Shown piece by piece: positions 1 through 12,605 of a DNA stretch of 64,000 bases. The stretch is from the NCBI RefSeq assembly GCF_033115175.1, contig NC_084845.1:126501-190500 (forward strand). Reading direction: 5' to 3'. A program made the translations under genes and the position numbers. How positions within the stretch are numbered: position 1 is the first letter of the stretch; each line of letters starts with the position of its first letter. Source of the stretch: Lepus europaeus. Lineage: Eukaryota; Chordata; Mammalia; Lagomorpha; Leporidae. Under the pieces are notes generated by a model. That model had not been told where the DNA came from and did no database searches. It saw only the letters and a list, made by a program, of their open reading frames with translations.

Positions 1-899
1 TACGACACCTGGGAGAGGTCTCCCTTTGCAGTTGTGCCCACAACATCAGCCACCCCTTTTAGCTACTGGAGAAGCAGTACCAGAGTTGAGCTGCTTAGAG
101 CCCAGCCCAGAATCTTCTACCAGTTCCTTGGAAAGGGTCAGAAATGATCCTGGATCTGGAAGACAGCAGCAGCAGTGGCTGCAGTGGGCTTAGATGCTGT
201 CGAAGCTCCTTTCTTCTCAGTTGTCTTCCATGCATCCAAAATTCAGCCTCAGCCCATCTGACCCCTTATATCCCTGGTCTCCCTCACAGCAAAACTTGTT
301 TTGTGGATTCCCATCCTACTTGGAAGAAAATGCAAACTTCCAGCTTGCAAGGCTAGCATGATCTGGATCCTCAAACAAACCTTCATTACTGCCTAGGGCA
401 TCTACAGTGCAGTTGTTTCTGGGTGAAAAACTCTGTAGTCACCTACTCAGAGAAGTCTTTCTGACTACTAATATGAATTGGCTTCCACTGCTCTCTGTCA
501 CCTCTCTGTTCTCTCAGTGCTCTATCAAAAATCAGGAATTACCCTGCAATTTTCTCTGCTTATACACTATATCTCTGTACTCCCCATTAGGAGATAACCA
601 GGTGAAGGCCATGTGTGCTGTATCACCTCATGCCTTTGTTTACCATAGGACTCAGCAAAGGGCCTGGCAAACAGTGAGCACCTTCCCTGTGGGGAATCCT
701 CCTTCACATCAGATCAGACTCCATAACGTATCCTTTGCACTTAAGGAACTTGAGTCTGCTTATTCACTTATTTAACCCATGCCATTTGAGCAACTATTGT
801 GTGTTGGAGACTACACTAGTATAATAGTAAACAAAATACACAGACTATCTTTTGTAGAGTTGACATTCTATTGAAGAGTCAAGTATTCATTGTGGGAGG

Positions 900-1560
900 G
901 AGGAAGAAATCACACAAATATGAATTATAAAACTGCTCTCAGGCAAGATGGAGTGATAGGGACCAGATCTACCCTTTCACCTGAAACAATAAAACAACCA
1001 GAAAAAACAAGAAACAATGCTTTTCAAACACTGCAACAGACTGCATAGACCAGAGAACCCTGAGAAGGGAAATAAAAGGTGAGCACTATGATTGCCTACA
1101 GCTACTTCCTGGAGAGAGTTTCTAGGCCATAGCACAGGGATAGGAACCCATGTAGGACCTGGAGATTTCCCTCAGTTCAGGAGACCAAGTTGGCAATCCA
1201 GGGAGTCCAAGGAAGCCAGAGCTCACAGGACTCTGGAGAGTCCTCTCTCAGAGGAGAGAGCTGCATAGAAAGCTCTAGAAATCAGCACTATCCACTTTGA
1301 ATCTCCATCTCTGGACTGATAAACAAATGCATGTAAGGAAACTGAGGCCAGGGAAAGAACTGCCCACAAGGAGCAAAAAGAACAATCCCCAGCATGGTGT
1401 TAGATATTTTCATTTTCCCACTAGCCAGGGAAGAAAAGCTCATAATTCACAGTGTAGAGTATTCTGATGAGTACTGTCTTAGTAATGGAGACTATCAGCC
1501 TTAGATTATAGATTGCTCTGATCCAAACTCCAGAGCTTGAAAAGAAACCTCAAAATTATC
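900..1560 (+). mobile_element. Possible LINE-1 5' region fragment
   Basis: The stretch from GGCAAGATGGAGTGATAGGG resembles the leader of older mammalian L1 elements and precedes the ORF2 remnant on the same strand. The match is weak. No gene is visible at 1-900. Confidence 0.35.
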
Positions 1561-1611
1561 TAATGGTAATAAACATCAGAAGCCAACATTTAAAAATAAT
1601 TTAGCAGGGGT

Positions 1612-2538
1612 CGGCCCTGTGGCACAGTGGGTTAAGTTGCTGCCTGCAATGCTGACATCCCATATGGGCACCGGTTCATGTCCCAGCTGTTCCACTCCCA
1701 GTCCAGCTCCCTGCTAATGTGCCTGGGAAGGCAGCAGAAAATGGCCCAAGTGCTTGGGTCCCTGCACCCACGTGGGAGACCCAGATGAAACTCCTGGTTC
1801 CCGGCTTTGGTCTGACCCAGCCTTGGCCATTGTGGCCATTTGGGGATTGAATCAGCAGATACCTTTCAAATAAAATTTTAAAATCTTTTTTTTTTTTTTT
1901 TGACAGGCAGAGTGGACAGTGAGAGAGAGAGACAGAGAGAAAGGTCTTCCTTTTGCCGTTGGTTCACCCTCCAATGGCCGCCGCGGTTGGTGCGCTGTGG
2001 CCGGCACACTGCGCTGATCTGATGGCAGGAGCCAGGTGCTTCTCCTGGTCTCCCATGGGGTGCAAGGCCCAAGCACTTGGGCCATCCTCCACTGCACTCC
2101 CTGGCCACAGCAGAGAGCTGGCCTGGAAGAGGGGCAACTGGGACAGAATCCGGTGCCCCGACCGGGACTGGAACCCGGTGTGCCGGCGCCGCAAGGCGGA
2201 GGATTAGCCTAGTGAGCCGCGGCGCCGGCCCTAAAATCTTTTTTTTAAGATTTATTTATTTATTTGAAAGTCAGAGTTACAGAGAGAGAAGAGGGGCAGA
2301 GAGAGAGAGAGAGAGGTCTTCCATCCAATGGTTCATTTGCCAATTGGCTGCAATGGCTGGAGCTGCGCCAATCCAAAGCCAGTAGCCAGGAGCTTCTTCC
2401 ATGTCTACTGCTTTTCCAGGCCATAGCAGAGAGCTGGATCAGAAGTGCAGCAGCTGGGACTTGAACTGGTGCCCACCCATATGAGATGCCAGCACTGCAG
2501 GTGGCAGCTTTACCCACTATGCCACAACACTGGCCCCA
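1612..2538. mobile_element. C-SINE cluster: 1,612-1,883 (+), 1,884-2,231 (-), 2,236-2,538 (-)
   Basis: The second copy inserted in the A tail of the first, duplicating AAAATCTTTT. It belongs to the TGACAGGCAGAGTGG-tailed subfamily; the third is of the TTTGAAAGTCAGAGTTAC-tailed subfamily. Confidence 0.9.
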
Positions 2539-2570
2539 AATTTTAAAATCTTATAAAGAATAAAGATGTG

Positions 2571-3165
2571 GCCGGCGCTGTGGCTCAACAGGCTAATCCT
2601 CCGCCTAGCGGCGCTGGCACACCAGGTTCTAGTCCCGGTCGGGGCATCGGATTCTGTCCCGGTTGCCCCTCTTCCAGGCCAGCTCTCTGCTGTGGCCAGG
2701 GAGTGCAGTGGAGGATGGCCCAAGTGGTTGGGCCCTGCACCCCATGGGAGACCAGGAGAAGCACTTGGCTCCTGCCTTTGGATCAGTGCGGTGCACCGGC
2801 CGCAGCGCGCCAGCCATGGCGGCCATTGGAGGGTGAACCAACGGCAAAGGAAGACCTTTCTCTCTCTCTCTCACTGTCCACTCTGCCTGTCAAAAAAAAA
2901 AAAAAAAAAAAAAAAAGAATAAAGATGTGTCTCATATCAGAGTTGGTTTTATTCCTGACCTGGGCTTCTGATTCCAGCTTTCTGCTAATACAGACCCTGG
3001 GAGGCAGTAGCAATAATGCACATAGTTGGGTTTCTGTCACTTACGTCTACATTCCCAGCTCCTGGATTTGGCTTCTGCCCAGCCTTAGCTATTGCAGGCA
3101 TTTGGGGAGTGAACAGTGGGTGGGAATGAATGGTCTATCCTTCTGCCTCAAATAAATAAATACAC
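2571..3165 (+). mobile_element. C-SINEs at 2,571-2,915 and 2,935-3,165 (older)
   Basis: The first has a long A tail and a target duplication GAATAAAGATGTG on each side. The second is an older diverged copy ending CTCAAATAAATAAATA. Confidence 0.9.
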
Positions 3166-3488
3166 TGTCTTTGTTCACAGATGACATGATCATTTATGAA
3201 GAAAATCTGAATCAAAAGAAAACCTTGTGAAATTAATAAGCAATTATTACCTGGTTAATATCCAAAGTAAATTACTTTCCAGTGCACTAATATTGTACCA
3301 AAGTACACTGTACCAAAAATAAATGCAATTTGAAATTAAAAGCACAATGCTATTTATACTAGCACCCCAAAAATCAAATAAGTATACATTTAACAAACTA
3401 TGCTCAAGATCTACATGAGGAAACCTAAAAAAGATCAAAGAACTAACTAAATATTGAGATATTTTATATTTATGGATAGATTCAATAC

Positions 3489-4118
3489 TGGGACCAGTGT
3501 TGTGGTATAGTGGGTAAAGCTGCCACCTGCAATGCTGGCATCCACCTGGGCACTTGTTTGAGTCCTGGCTGCTGCACTTCTCATCCAGCTCCCTGCTAAT
3601 GCACCTGGGGAAACAGCAAAAGATGGCCCTAGTGCTTGGGCCCTTGCACCCATGTGGGAAGGGAGCTCCTGACTCCTGGCTTCGGTCTGGCCCAGCCTAT
3701 TGCAGCCATTTGGGGAATGGAACAGCAGATGGAAGACCTCTCTGTCTCTGTTTCTCTCTCTCTCTGTAACTCTTACAAATTAAAAAAAAAAAAAAAAGTT
3801 TTTGGGCCGGCGCCATGGCTCACTTGGTTAATACTCCGCCTGCAGTGCCGGCATCCCATATGGGCTTCGGGTTCTAGTCCCAGTTGCTCCTCTTCCAGTC
3901 CAGCTCTCTGCTGTGGCCCGGGAGGGCAGTGCAGGATGGCCCAAGTGATTGGGCCCTGCATCTGCATGGGGGACTAGGAGGAAGCACCTGGCTCCTGGCT
4001 TCAGATCAGCATAGCTCCAGCTGTAGCGGCCATTTCGGGGGTGAACCAACAGAAGACCTTTCTCTCTGTCTCTCTCTCTCTCACTGTCTAACTATCTGTC
4101 AAAAAAAAATTTTTTTTA
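3489..4118 (+). mobile_element. Two C-SINEs (3,489-3,798 and 3,804-4,118)
   Basis: Adjacent same-strand copies of different subfamilies, each with tRNA-like head, CT stretch and A tail, inside the L1 remnant. Confidence 0.9.
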
Positions 4119-4237
4119 AAGACTCAATATTGTAAATATGTCAATTCTTCCCAACTTGATCTATAGATTCAATGTAATCCTAATCAAAATCACAGCAAAT
4201 TGTTTTGTGGATATCAACAAATTGATCTAAACTTTAT

Positions 4238-4868
4238 ATGGAGGGGCAGGTGATTGACTTAGTGGTTAAAAACAAATCTTGGGGCTGGCGCCGCAGCTCA
4301 ATAGGCTAATCTTCCACCTTGCGGTGCCGGCACACCGGGTTCTAGTCCCGGTCAGGGCACCGGATTCTGTCCCGGTTGCCCCTCTTCCAGGCCAGCTCTC
4401 TGATGTGGCCAGGGAGTGCAGTGGAGGATGGCCCAAGTGCTTGGGCCCTGCACCCCATGAGAGACCAGGATAAGCACAGTGCGCAGGCCACAGCATGGTG
4501 CGCCAGCCGCGCCAGCCATTGGAGGGTGAACCAATGGCAAAAGACCTTTCTCTCTGTCTCTCTCTTTCACTATCCACTCTGCCTGTCAAATAAAATAAAA
4601 TAAAATAAAATAAATCTTGGGATGCCTGTATCCCATATTAGAGTGTCTAGGTTTGAGCCATGCCTCTACTTCAGATTCCAGCTTCCTGAGGGGGAACAGG
4701 TGACTGCTCAAGTAGTTGAGTCCCTGCCATCAACATGTGATACCTTAATTGAGTTCCCATCTCCTCTATATGGATTGTCCTAGTACAAGCTATCATAGGC
4801 ATTTGAGGAGTATACATTAGTGAATGAGAGCTCTCTGCCTCTTAAATAAACGAAAAATTAAAAAAAAA
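4238..4868 (+). mobile_element. Old C-SINE with a younger copy (4,281-4,612) nested inside
   Basis: Outer halves at 4,238-4,280 and 4,613-4,868. The inner copy ends in (AAAAT)n and is flanked by AAATCTTGGG on both sides. Confidence 0.85.
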
Positions 4869-5162
4869 AAGTTTTTATGAAGAGACAAAAGACCCAGAAT
4901 AAAGGAAGAACAAAGTTGAAAGACTGCCAAACAACTCAACCTCAAGACTACTTGTTAAGCAACAATAACAGTGTGGTACTGACAAAAGAACAGGCAGATC
5001 AATGGAACAGAAATAGACTCCCATAAATATATAGCCAACTGATCTTTGACAAGGAACAAAAGAAATACAGTAGTACAAATACAGATTTTTGTTTTCAGAA
5101 AACATGCTGGAACAGCTAGCATCCATATATGAAAAAATGAATCTAGACATAGACTTAAAATA

Positions 5163-6144
5163 TTTTAAAGATATTTATTATTTATTTATTTGAAAGAGGG
5201 AGAGAGAGATCAATCTTCCAAACACTGGTGCACTCACCAAATGCCCACAATAGCTGGGGCTACATCAGGCTAAAGCCAGGAGCCAGGAACTCCTTCTGGG
5301 TCTATCACAGGGGTGGCAGGAACCCAAGCAACTGGGCCATCATCTTCTGCCTCCCAGTTGCATTAGCAGGAAGCTGATCAGAAGCACTGAGTAGCTGGGA
5401 CTCTGATATGGGATGTGAGTATTAGAAGCAGTGGTTTAACTTGCTAATTCACAACACCCACCCCTAAAATTATTTTTAAATTTTTAAAATTTATTTATTT
5501 AATTTCAAAGGCAGAGAAACAGAAAGAGAGAGAGACAGGTAGAGAAAGATCTTTTATCTACTGGTTACCTCCTGAAATGCCTACAACAGCCAGGGCTAAG
5601 CCAGGCTGAATCTGGGTGCCAGGAACTCAATGGTGAGGACACAGCTCTTTGAACCATCACCTGCTGCTTCTCAGGGTTTGCATCAGCAGGAAGCTAGAAT
5701 CAAGAGTGAAGGCAGGAGTGGGTGTGGGTGTGGGTGGGGAGGTGTGTGGGGGGAGGTTGGCACCTATATCCCAAATGGGCACCGGTTTGAGTCCCAGCTG
5801 CTTCTCTTCCAATCCAGCTCCCTGCTAATGTGCCTGGGAAAGCAGTGGAAGATGGCCCAAATACTTGGGCCCCTGCACCCACGTGGGAGACCCAGAAGCT
5901 CCTGGCTCCTGGCTTCAGATCAGCCCAGCTCTTGCCGTTGCACCCACTTGGGGAGTGAACCAGTGGATGGAAGACCTTTCTTTCTGTCTCTCCCTCTCTC
6001 GGTCTATAACTCTGCTTCTCAAATAAATAAAATCTTAAAAAAAAAAAAAAAAGAGTGAAGGCGTGATTCAAACCCAAGTACTCCGATAATGGGATGCAGG
6101 CATCCCAAGCAGCATTTTAACTACTGCACCAAATGCCTGCCCCT
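5163..6144. mobile_element. C-SINEs: 5,163-5,466 (-), 5,473-6,144 (-) carrying 5,716-6,051 (+)
   Basis: The inner plus-strand copy is flanked by AGAGTGAAGGC on each side, splitting the older minus-strand copy. A GT/GGGT-rich stretch lies at its head (5,712-5,755). Confidence 0.85.
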
Positions 6145-6755
6145 TAAAAAATTATTTATTTGTGGCCGGCGCCGTGGCTTAACAGGCTAATCCTCCACCT
6201 TGCGGCGCCGGCACACCGGGTTCTAGTCCCGGTTGGGGCGCCGGACTCTATCCCAGTTGCCCCTCTTCCAGGCCAGCTCTCTGCTATGGCCCGGGAAGGC
6301 AGTGGAGGATGGCCCAAGTGCTTGGGCCCTGCACCCGCAAGGGAGACCAGGAGAAGCACCTGGCTCCTGGCTTCGGATCAGCGAGATACGCCGTCCGTAG
6401 CGGCCATTGGAGGGTGAACCAATGGCAAAAAGGAAGACCTTCCTCTCTGTCTCTCTCTCTCACTATCCACTCTGCCTGTCAAAAAAAAAAAAAAAATTAT
6501 TTATTTGCAAGACAGAAAATGAGAGACAGATCTTCCATTCACTGGTTCATTCCCAAATGTCCACAACAGCCCAGGCTGGGCCAGGCTGAAGCCAGGAGCC
6601 TGGTACTCAGTCTGGATCTTCCTTGTGGGTAGCGGTAGCTCAGTACTTAGGTTATCACCTACTACCTCTCAGAGTATGCAGTAGCAGGAAGCTGGAATTG
6701 GAAGTGGATCCAGAGCTTGAACACAGGTAGCACCTTAACCAAACACCTGTTCCTA
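6145..6755. mobile_element. C-SINE (-) carrying a nested copy 6,162-6,497 (+)
   Basis: The inner copy is flanked by AATTATTTATTTG. The outer element is completed at 6,498-6,755. Confidence 0.88.
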
Positions 6756-7195
6756 GACATAGACTTTATGCCCCTCCCAAAAATCACCTCTGCCTTGGTC
6801 TTGCAACAGATCAGGAAACATAACAAAGTCCCTGGAAGCTACATGTGACACTCCGAGAATGTTCTCAGTTGAGTGTTCTGGTGCATGAGATCACACGACT
6901 GTGGCTGAGAGGTTTGAGAAACTGGTACACAGTATCTCTCAGGTGTGATCAATTTTTAAACTGACAAGGTCACAGCAGCAGTTGAAGGAGTTTCTAGATT
7001 CACTGCCTTCATTTGCCTTTTCCTTATGAGCAAAAGATCTGAATAGACATTACATCAGTTAAACAGATGATTAGCAAGAATATGAAAAGCTGCCTAACAT
7101 TATTACTCATTGGGAACCTACAAATTAAAACTCCCTTGAGATTACTATTTAATGGGTACAGAGATTTAGTTTGCACTGATTTTAAAATTTTTCTG

Positions 7196-7460
7196 GAGGG
7201 GTAGGCATTTGGCATAGTGGTTAAGATGCCTCTTGGGATGTTTGCATCCCTTCTCAGGGTGTCTGGTTTGAGTCCCAGCTCCTCGCTTCCAATCCAGCAT
7301 GTTTTGCTAATGTGTAACTTGGGAGTACAGGTGATGGCTCAGTTAGTTGGGTCCTTGCCACCCGTGTGGGAGACCTGGAGGGAGTTCCTGGCTCCTGGCT
7401 TCAGGCTGGCCCAGCCCTGCCTTTTGCAGCCATTTGGGGAGCAAACTAGCGAATGGCACC
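7196..7460 (+). mobile_element. Old C-SINE, 3' truncated
   Basis: Tail and CT stretch are missing; homology stops after GCCATTTGGGGAGCAAAC. Confidence 0.8.
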
Positions 7461-8552
7461 AGGACAACAGAGGGCACGCATCAGGTACCAGGCGAACCAC
7501 ATGCCCACTGTTAGTGACCCTTTCATACCTGTCTTGAACTCCCCAGATCAATCCCCACATGAGGCCTCTCTGGCCATTACCTGATTGGAGCTGTCTACCA
7601 ACCAAGTCTCCTCACTTGTTCCGGCTGGGTGACCACACGGGTGGAGGCAGTGATTCCTATAGAGGATGATGTGTTTTGTGAGAGGTCACCCTAGATCTTA
7701 GTAATTCAGCCAATGGCGGTCCACAGTAACTGAAGAACATCTACGCACTTGTATAGCTAAGAAGAACTGAACCAATCTCATGAAACCAACGCCCAGGGAA
7801 GATCTCATTAGAAAAACTTGATGGCTCCATAATCAACGATCATGTTAGGGCCCATGATGCTGGCAGGCATATTAGCAAAGGCAGTCAGCAGAAAACTTTG
7901 GCTGAAGTAAGAGAGTACAGCAAAGGGGATAGAAAAGCCACAGATTTTCACAGGGTTACCTGATCAAGAAATAACTCAGCTAGACACAATAAGTTACATG
8001 GGTTGTGAGAATACTTACAGTGGACCATGGCTGTCAAGGACTTAGGGCAGAAGGTATGGGGGTTGTTCATGCAGCAGCCATGAGAGAAGGTAGCAGGACC
8101 TAGGCTTGTACTAGGGTTAGCAGCACTTCCCATGGTGAACATAGGAAAAGCAGAGGGGAAAAAATCTACATTTCAGGTACGGGGGGGAGGGGGGGAGGGG
8201 GATACAAAGACCTGACCTAGTCAAGCAGGAGTACAAACTCTCCAGCAGTGTGTCACTGGGGAAGCCCCACTAGGCCTCAGTAGAAAGTCCCACTTTTTCT
8301 AACAGAGATACATGGCCTTGTCTTCAAAGGTCATTGGGACCTTCTATGCTAGGCTGCCAGACAGATGTGACCGAAGCACTGGGCATAGCGCTGGTCCGCA
8401 TTTTGCCAACCACCTCCCATTTATGTCTCCCAGATCTTGATCCCTGATAGACTTGCTCACCCCTTCATATGAGAGTAGAGACTTCCCCTGGATGTGTACT
8501 CTCCCCATGCCCACTGGTCTTAGGCAGGGCTGCACTAATTTTTCTGCCCCCA
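7461..8552. other. Unassigned single-copy stretch
   Basis: No gene, repeat or RNA recognised. A G-rich simple tract (GGGGGGGAGGGGGGG) lies at 8,182-8,199. Confidence 0.4.
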
Positions 8553-8862
8553 GGGCCGGTGTTGTGGCTTAACAGATAAAGCCACTGCCTGCGATAATGA
8601 CATCCAGCTCCAGACCTGCTGCTCCACTTCTGATCCAGCTCCCTGCTAATGCACGTGGAAAAGCAGCGAAAGAAGGCCCAAGTGCTTGGGCCCCTACACT
8701 CATGTGGGAGATCCAGAAGAAACTCCTGGCTCCTGGCTTTGGCCTGGCTCAACCCTGGCCATTGCAGCCATCTGAGGAGTGAACCAGCAGATGCAAGATT
8801 GATCTCTCTCATTCTGTGTGTGTGTGTGTGTGTAAAACTCTTTCAAGTAAATAATTTTTTTT
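8553..8862 (+). mobile_element. C-SINE with (GT)n tail
   Basis: Complete head and body; the CT stretch has turned into a GT microsatellite at 8,815-8,833. Confidence 0.88.
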
Positions 8863-9599
8863 TCTGTACCCACATCCACCCAGCCACTGATCCTCAGCCT
8901 TGACCTACTCACCTTAAGACCCATCTGTAACTACAGTCTAAGACTGTCCTTCCCAAATCCCATCCTCAGGCCTGTACCTGGTCCAGGCCACCAGCACACC
9001 ACTGCCTGGCTCTCCAGAGGCCACACCAGAATTCCTTGAGAGGCTAAGGGCCCATGCGACACCTCTACTCAGATGTTTCCAGACAACTCCAACTTTACAC
9101 CTGCAGAATCCAACTGCTAATCTTCATTGAAGTATTCTCTTCCTGCCAGCCTTCAATCTCCAGGGGCAGCGTCCTCGTTCTTCCTATAAACAATGGTCCT
9201 TCACCCCTGCTCAGTCACTCCCCATGTCTGAATCAACAGGATATCCCATCTGCTCTAGCCTGGTTATCTTATCGCTTCTCCCCCTCCTCACTTAACCACG
9301 AGGCTCTCTGCTTCCTGCCCTGCCACAACCCTTCTCCCACCGGTCTGTTCATTTTGCAGCCCCTGGGGTATTTTCAAAATGTTAACTCAGATCTTTCCTC
9401 TGCTCAAAATCCTCCATGGTTCCCCACCCTCAGGCTTCCAACAGAAGCGGAAACCTCTCGCGCTCTCGTGCCCACGCAGTGGAAACATGAACGCCCTAGT
9501 CAGTCACAACGCAAGCCCAGGCACGGGCAGCTCCCACTGCGTTTACTCCCCGCTCCCTGCCTCCATCTCCCCTACGGGATTCTGAGATGGTGTCCCCAC

Positions 9600-10650
9600 C
9601 TGTGGGCGCTCACGGACCCGCAGGAACGTCAAAGCCTCCCCAGGTACTTAGCGGGGGCCTTACGACCTCGGATCTGGCGGCTTTTGGAGCCTCCTCCTCC
9701 CACACAACGCCAAGCGCGACGACAGGGCGCCGCGAGCCCGGGCCCCGGAGGACCGACGCGCCGAGGGCTCCCAAGAGACATTCACCGCAGTCAGCGCACC
9801 TGACAGTCACGAAGGCGAGATCGCACTGGCTCTCCTTCCCCGCTCCGGTTTCCGTGGGCCCGGAGGGCCTCCTCGACGCCGGCAGTCGCTCGGGGAGGCG
9901 CTGACAGAACAGCGAATTGCCAAAGGAGCCGTCAGCGAACGACGCCGGAAGTCCCGCCCCCTCCGGCGCGCCCCTAGGCCTTCATTGGACGAGAGTCCGT
10001 TAGGCCTGCCCACAAGCGCCCTTCCTGGGTTCCCATTGGGCGCAGTGGGCTCTGTGTGAGGTAGGCAGCGGGAGCGCGTTTCCTGATCACCTTGGCAACG
10101 AGCAGGCGGCTCCCAGGCAGGCTCGGGGAGTTACGGTCGGCGGCGTGCACCGAGCCGCTGAGAGCTCCGACCGGGTCTCCCGCCCCGCACCGGGCAGGAC
10201 TTCGGCATCGCCACTGCAGTCTCATATTGTGTTTGGTGGGTTGTCCTCCAGTGGGCTGCTGGTTCCCGACGAGGGGGAAGGGCGAGAAGGGTCCCCACGG
10301 CTAATAGCTCTGCCTCGGTTTCCCCGAATGTCGGAGCAGCGCCGTGACTCCGTGATCCCCGCTGTCTGCTCCTGGAGCACATTTCATACCTGGGGAAACT
10401 GAGGCCCCGAGTGTGGCCGTCAGCCCGCAGTCACCCCGCCCAGCGCACGGGTTCCGTCGGAGCCCGCGGCGTTGCTGACGGACCTGGCGCGGGTTCTCAC
10501 CCACTGGGATCCCAGCCCTCACGATCTTGGAATCCCCGTCTCCTTTCCTTGCACGTTCGTCTGGGACCCTGAGCGGTGCTCCCCCTAGCACCCTGAATCC
10601 AGGCCGGGGGCTGCCGGGAGGCGATGGTGTCCCGTCTCGTGAGTCCTACG
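9600..10650. promoter_or_regulatory. CpG island, probable promoter of an unidentified gene
   Basis: CpG-rich, SINE-free DNA with the ETS/SP1-like element CGCCGGAAGTCCCGCCC (9,943-9,959), a CCAAT-like CCATTGG (10,033-10,039) and an RFX half-site-like CCTTGGCAAC (about 10,090). No exon with a recognisable protein could be assigned on either strand, and open frames here are GC shadows. It could drive a zinc-finger gene extending left of the window, or a lncRNA. Confidence 0.55.
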
Positions 10651-10864
10651 GGGTGAAGTCTGGACAGCCGTCCCAGGCACAGGGACTACCTTGAATGTGA
10701 CGAGGTGGAAAAATCAGGGAAACGCAAGTCTCTGGCGTCTGCTAGAAACAGAGCAGTGAGACCAGTTAGGCCGGCAAAGGCAGGCTGCTGAGCTGGGCCT
10801 CTACTGTGTGAGATGTGCAAAGTTAGAGGAGGCAGGAGCTGGTGGAGGTGCTCCGAGTGTTGTT

Positions 10865-11577
10865 GTTTTTTTTTTTTTAAGATTTATTTATTTTACTTGG
10901 AAGTCAGAGTTAGAGAGAAGGATGCAGAGAGAGAGAGAGGTCTTCCATCCACTGGTTCACTCCCCAGACGGCTGCAACAGCCAGAGCTGGGCAGATCTGA
11001 AGCCAGGAGCTTCTTCCGGGTCTCCCACGTGCGTGCAGGGGCCCAAGCTCTTGGGCATCTTCTACTGCTTTCCCAGGCCATAGCAGAGAGCTGGATTGGA
11101 AGCGGAGCAACCGGGCCTTGAAATGGCACCCATTTGGGATGCCAGCACTGCAGGCAACAGCTTTTCCCGCTACGCCACAGTGCCAGCCCCTATAATTTAT
11201 TTTTTAGAGAAGTATCCTCCTGTAAGCAGAGGGTCCATATCTCTTTTAGTTTATTTTTATTTAAAGCCAATCAGAGTTACAGAAAAAGAGAGAGGGAGAA
11301 ACACACAGAGAGCAGGCTTCCATCCACTAGTTCACTCCCCCAAATGGCTATAATGGCTGGAGCAGGGTCAGTCTGAAGCCAGGAGCAAAGAGCCTCTTCC
11401 ACGTCTCCGAAGCAGGTGCAGGGGCCTGAGTACTTGGGCCATCTTCTATTGCTTTCTCAGGCACATTCGCAGGGAGTTGGATCAAAAGTGGAGCAGCTAG
11501 GACCCAAACCGGTGCCCATATGGGACGCTGGCACTGCAGACAGCAGCTTTATCCACAACTCCACTGCACCAGCTCCA
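10865..11577 (-). mobile_element. Two C-SINEs (10,865-11,190; 11,230-11,577)
   Basis: Each starts with a T-run/AGATTTATTTATT and ends in a GTGCCAGCCCC-like head, i.e. both read on the minus strand. Confidence 0.9.
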
Positions 11578-11710
11578 ATTCAAAATTCTTATTCTCCAAG
11601 TTGGAGGGAACCCCAGACTCCTGGAGAGTTGGGGGTGTCTTTCAGCATGTATTGTACTGAGGATGAGGCTGCTGGGCATGGGCTTGCACAGGTTCAGTTA
11701 GAACAGTGCA

Positions 11711-12028
11711 GGGGCCGGCGCCACAGCTCACTAGGCTAATCCTCCACCTGCGGTGCCGGCACACTGGGTTCTGGTCCTGGTCGGGGCGCCGGATTCTGTC
11801 CTGGTCACTGCTCTTCCTGTCCAGCTCTCTTCTGTGGCCCAGGAGTGCAGTGGAGGATGGCCCAAGTCCTTGGGCCCTGCATTCGCATGGGAGACCAGAA
11901 GCACCTGGCTCCTGGCTTCGGATCAGAGTGGTGCGCCAGCCACAGCGGCCACTGGGGGGTGAACCAACGGCAAAGGAAGACCTTTCTCTCTGTCTCTCTC
12001 TCTCACTATCTACTCTGCCTATCACACA

Positions 12029-12067
<39 letters not shown>

Positions 12068-12388
12068 GCAGGGGCCGGTGCTGTGGCGTAGCAGGTAAAG
12101 CTGCCACCTGCAGTGTCATGCATCTCATATGGGTGCCGGTTCATATCCCTGCTGCTCCACTTCCAATCCAGCTCTCTGCTTATGGTCTTGGAGAGCAGTG
12201 GAAGACGGCCCAAGTTCTTGGGCCCCTGCACCCATGTGGGAGACCCGGAAGAAGCTCCTGGCTCCTCGCTTCGTATCAGTGCAGCTCTGGCCATTGCAGT
12301 TACTTGGGGAGTGAACCAGTGGGTGAAAGATCTCTTTCTTCCTCGCTCCCCTCCCTACCACTCTGTAACTCTGCCTTTCAAATAAAGT
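11711..12388 (+). mobile_element. Two C-SINEs (11,711-12,066; 12,070-12,388)
   Basis: The first has an A tail of over 30 bases. The second inserted at the same AGTGCAGG site, visible before each copy. Confidence 0.92.
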
Positions 12389-12493
12389 AAGAACACAGTG
12401 CAACCCAATAACAAGGCAGAATTTGTCCATGTACCCTGTTCCATGCATCACAAATTATGAGGTTTTCTGCTCAGAGTTCTTGCATGAACCCTG

Positions 12494-12495
<2 letters not shown>

Positions 12496-12535
<40 letters not shown>

Positions 12536-12563
12536 TGGTGATATATATATATATATATAGGTG

Positions 12564-12602
<39 letters not shown>
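12496..12602. repeat. (TA)n microsatellite, three blocks
   Basis: Long AT alternation broken twice by GGTGGTG, prone to length change and to assembly error. Confidence 0.95.

Positions 12603-12603
<1 letters not shown>

Positions 12604-12605
<2 letters not shown>

Larger units (their letters stand above)
3160..7190 (+). mobile_element. LINE-1 ORF2 3' remnant, fragmented by SINEs
   Basis: Plus-strand L1 ORF2-like pieces at about 3,166-3,488 (contains ACAGATGACATGATC, the reverse-transcriptase active-site region), 4,119-4,237, 4,869-5,162, 6,756-6,790 and 7,015-7,190 (AAAAGATCTGAATAGACATT, near the ORF2 3' end). They run in collinear order with C-SINEs between them. All frames are broken. Confidence 0.75.

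Noticed and set aside
9054-9803. 249-codon plus-strand frame entering the CpG island
   Set aside because: No recognisable domain; crosses an old-repeat-like stretch and CpG-rich DNA.
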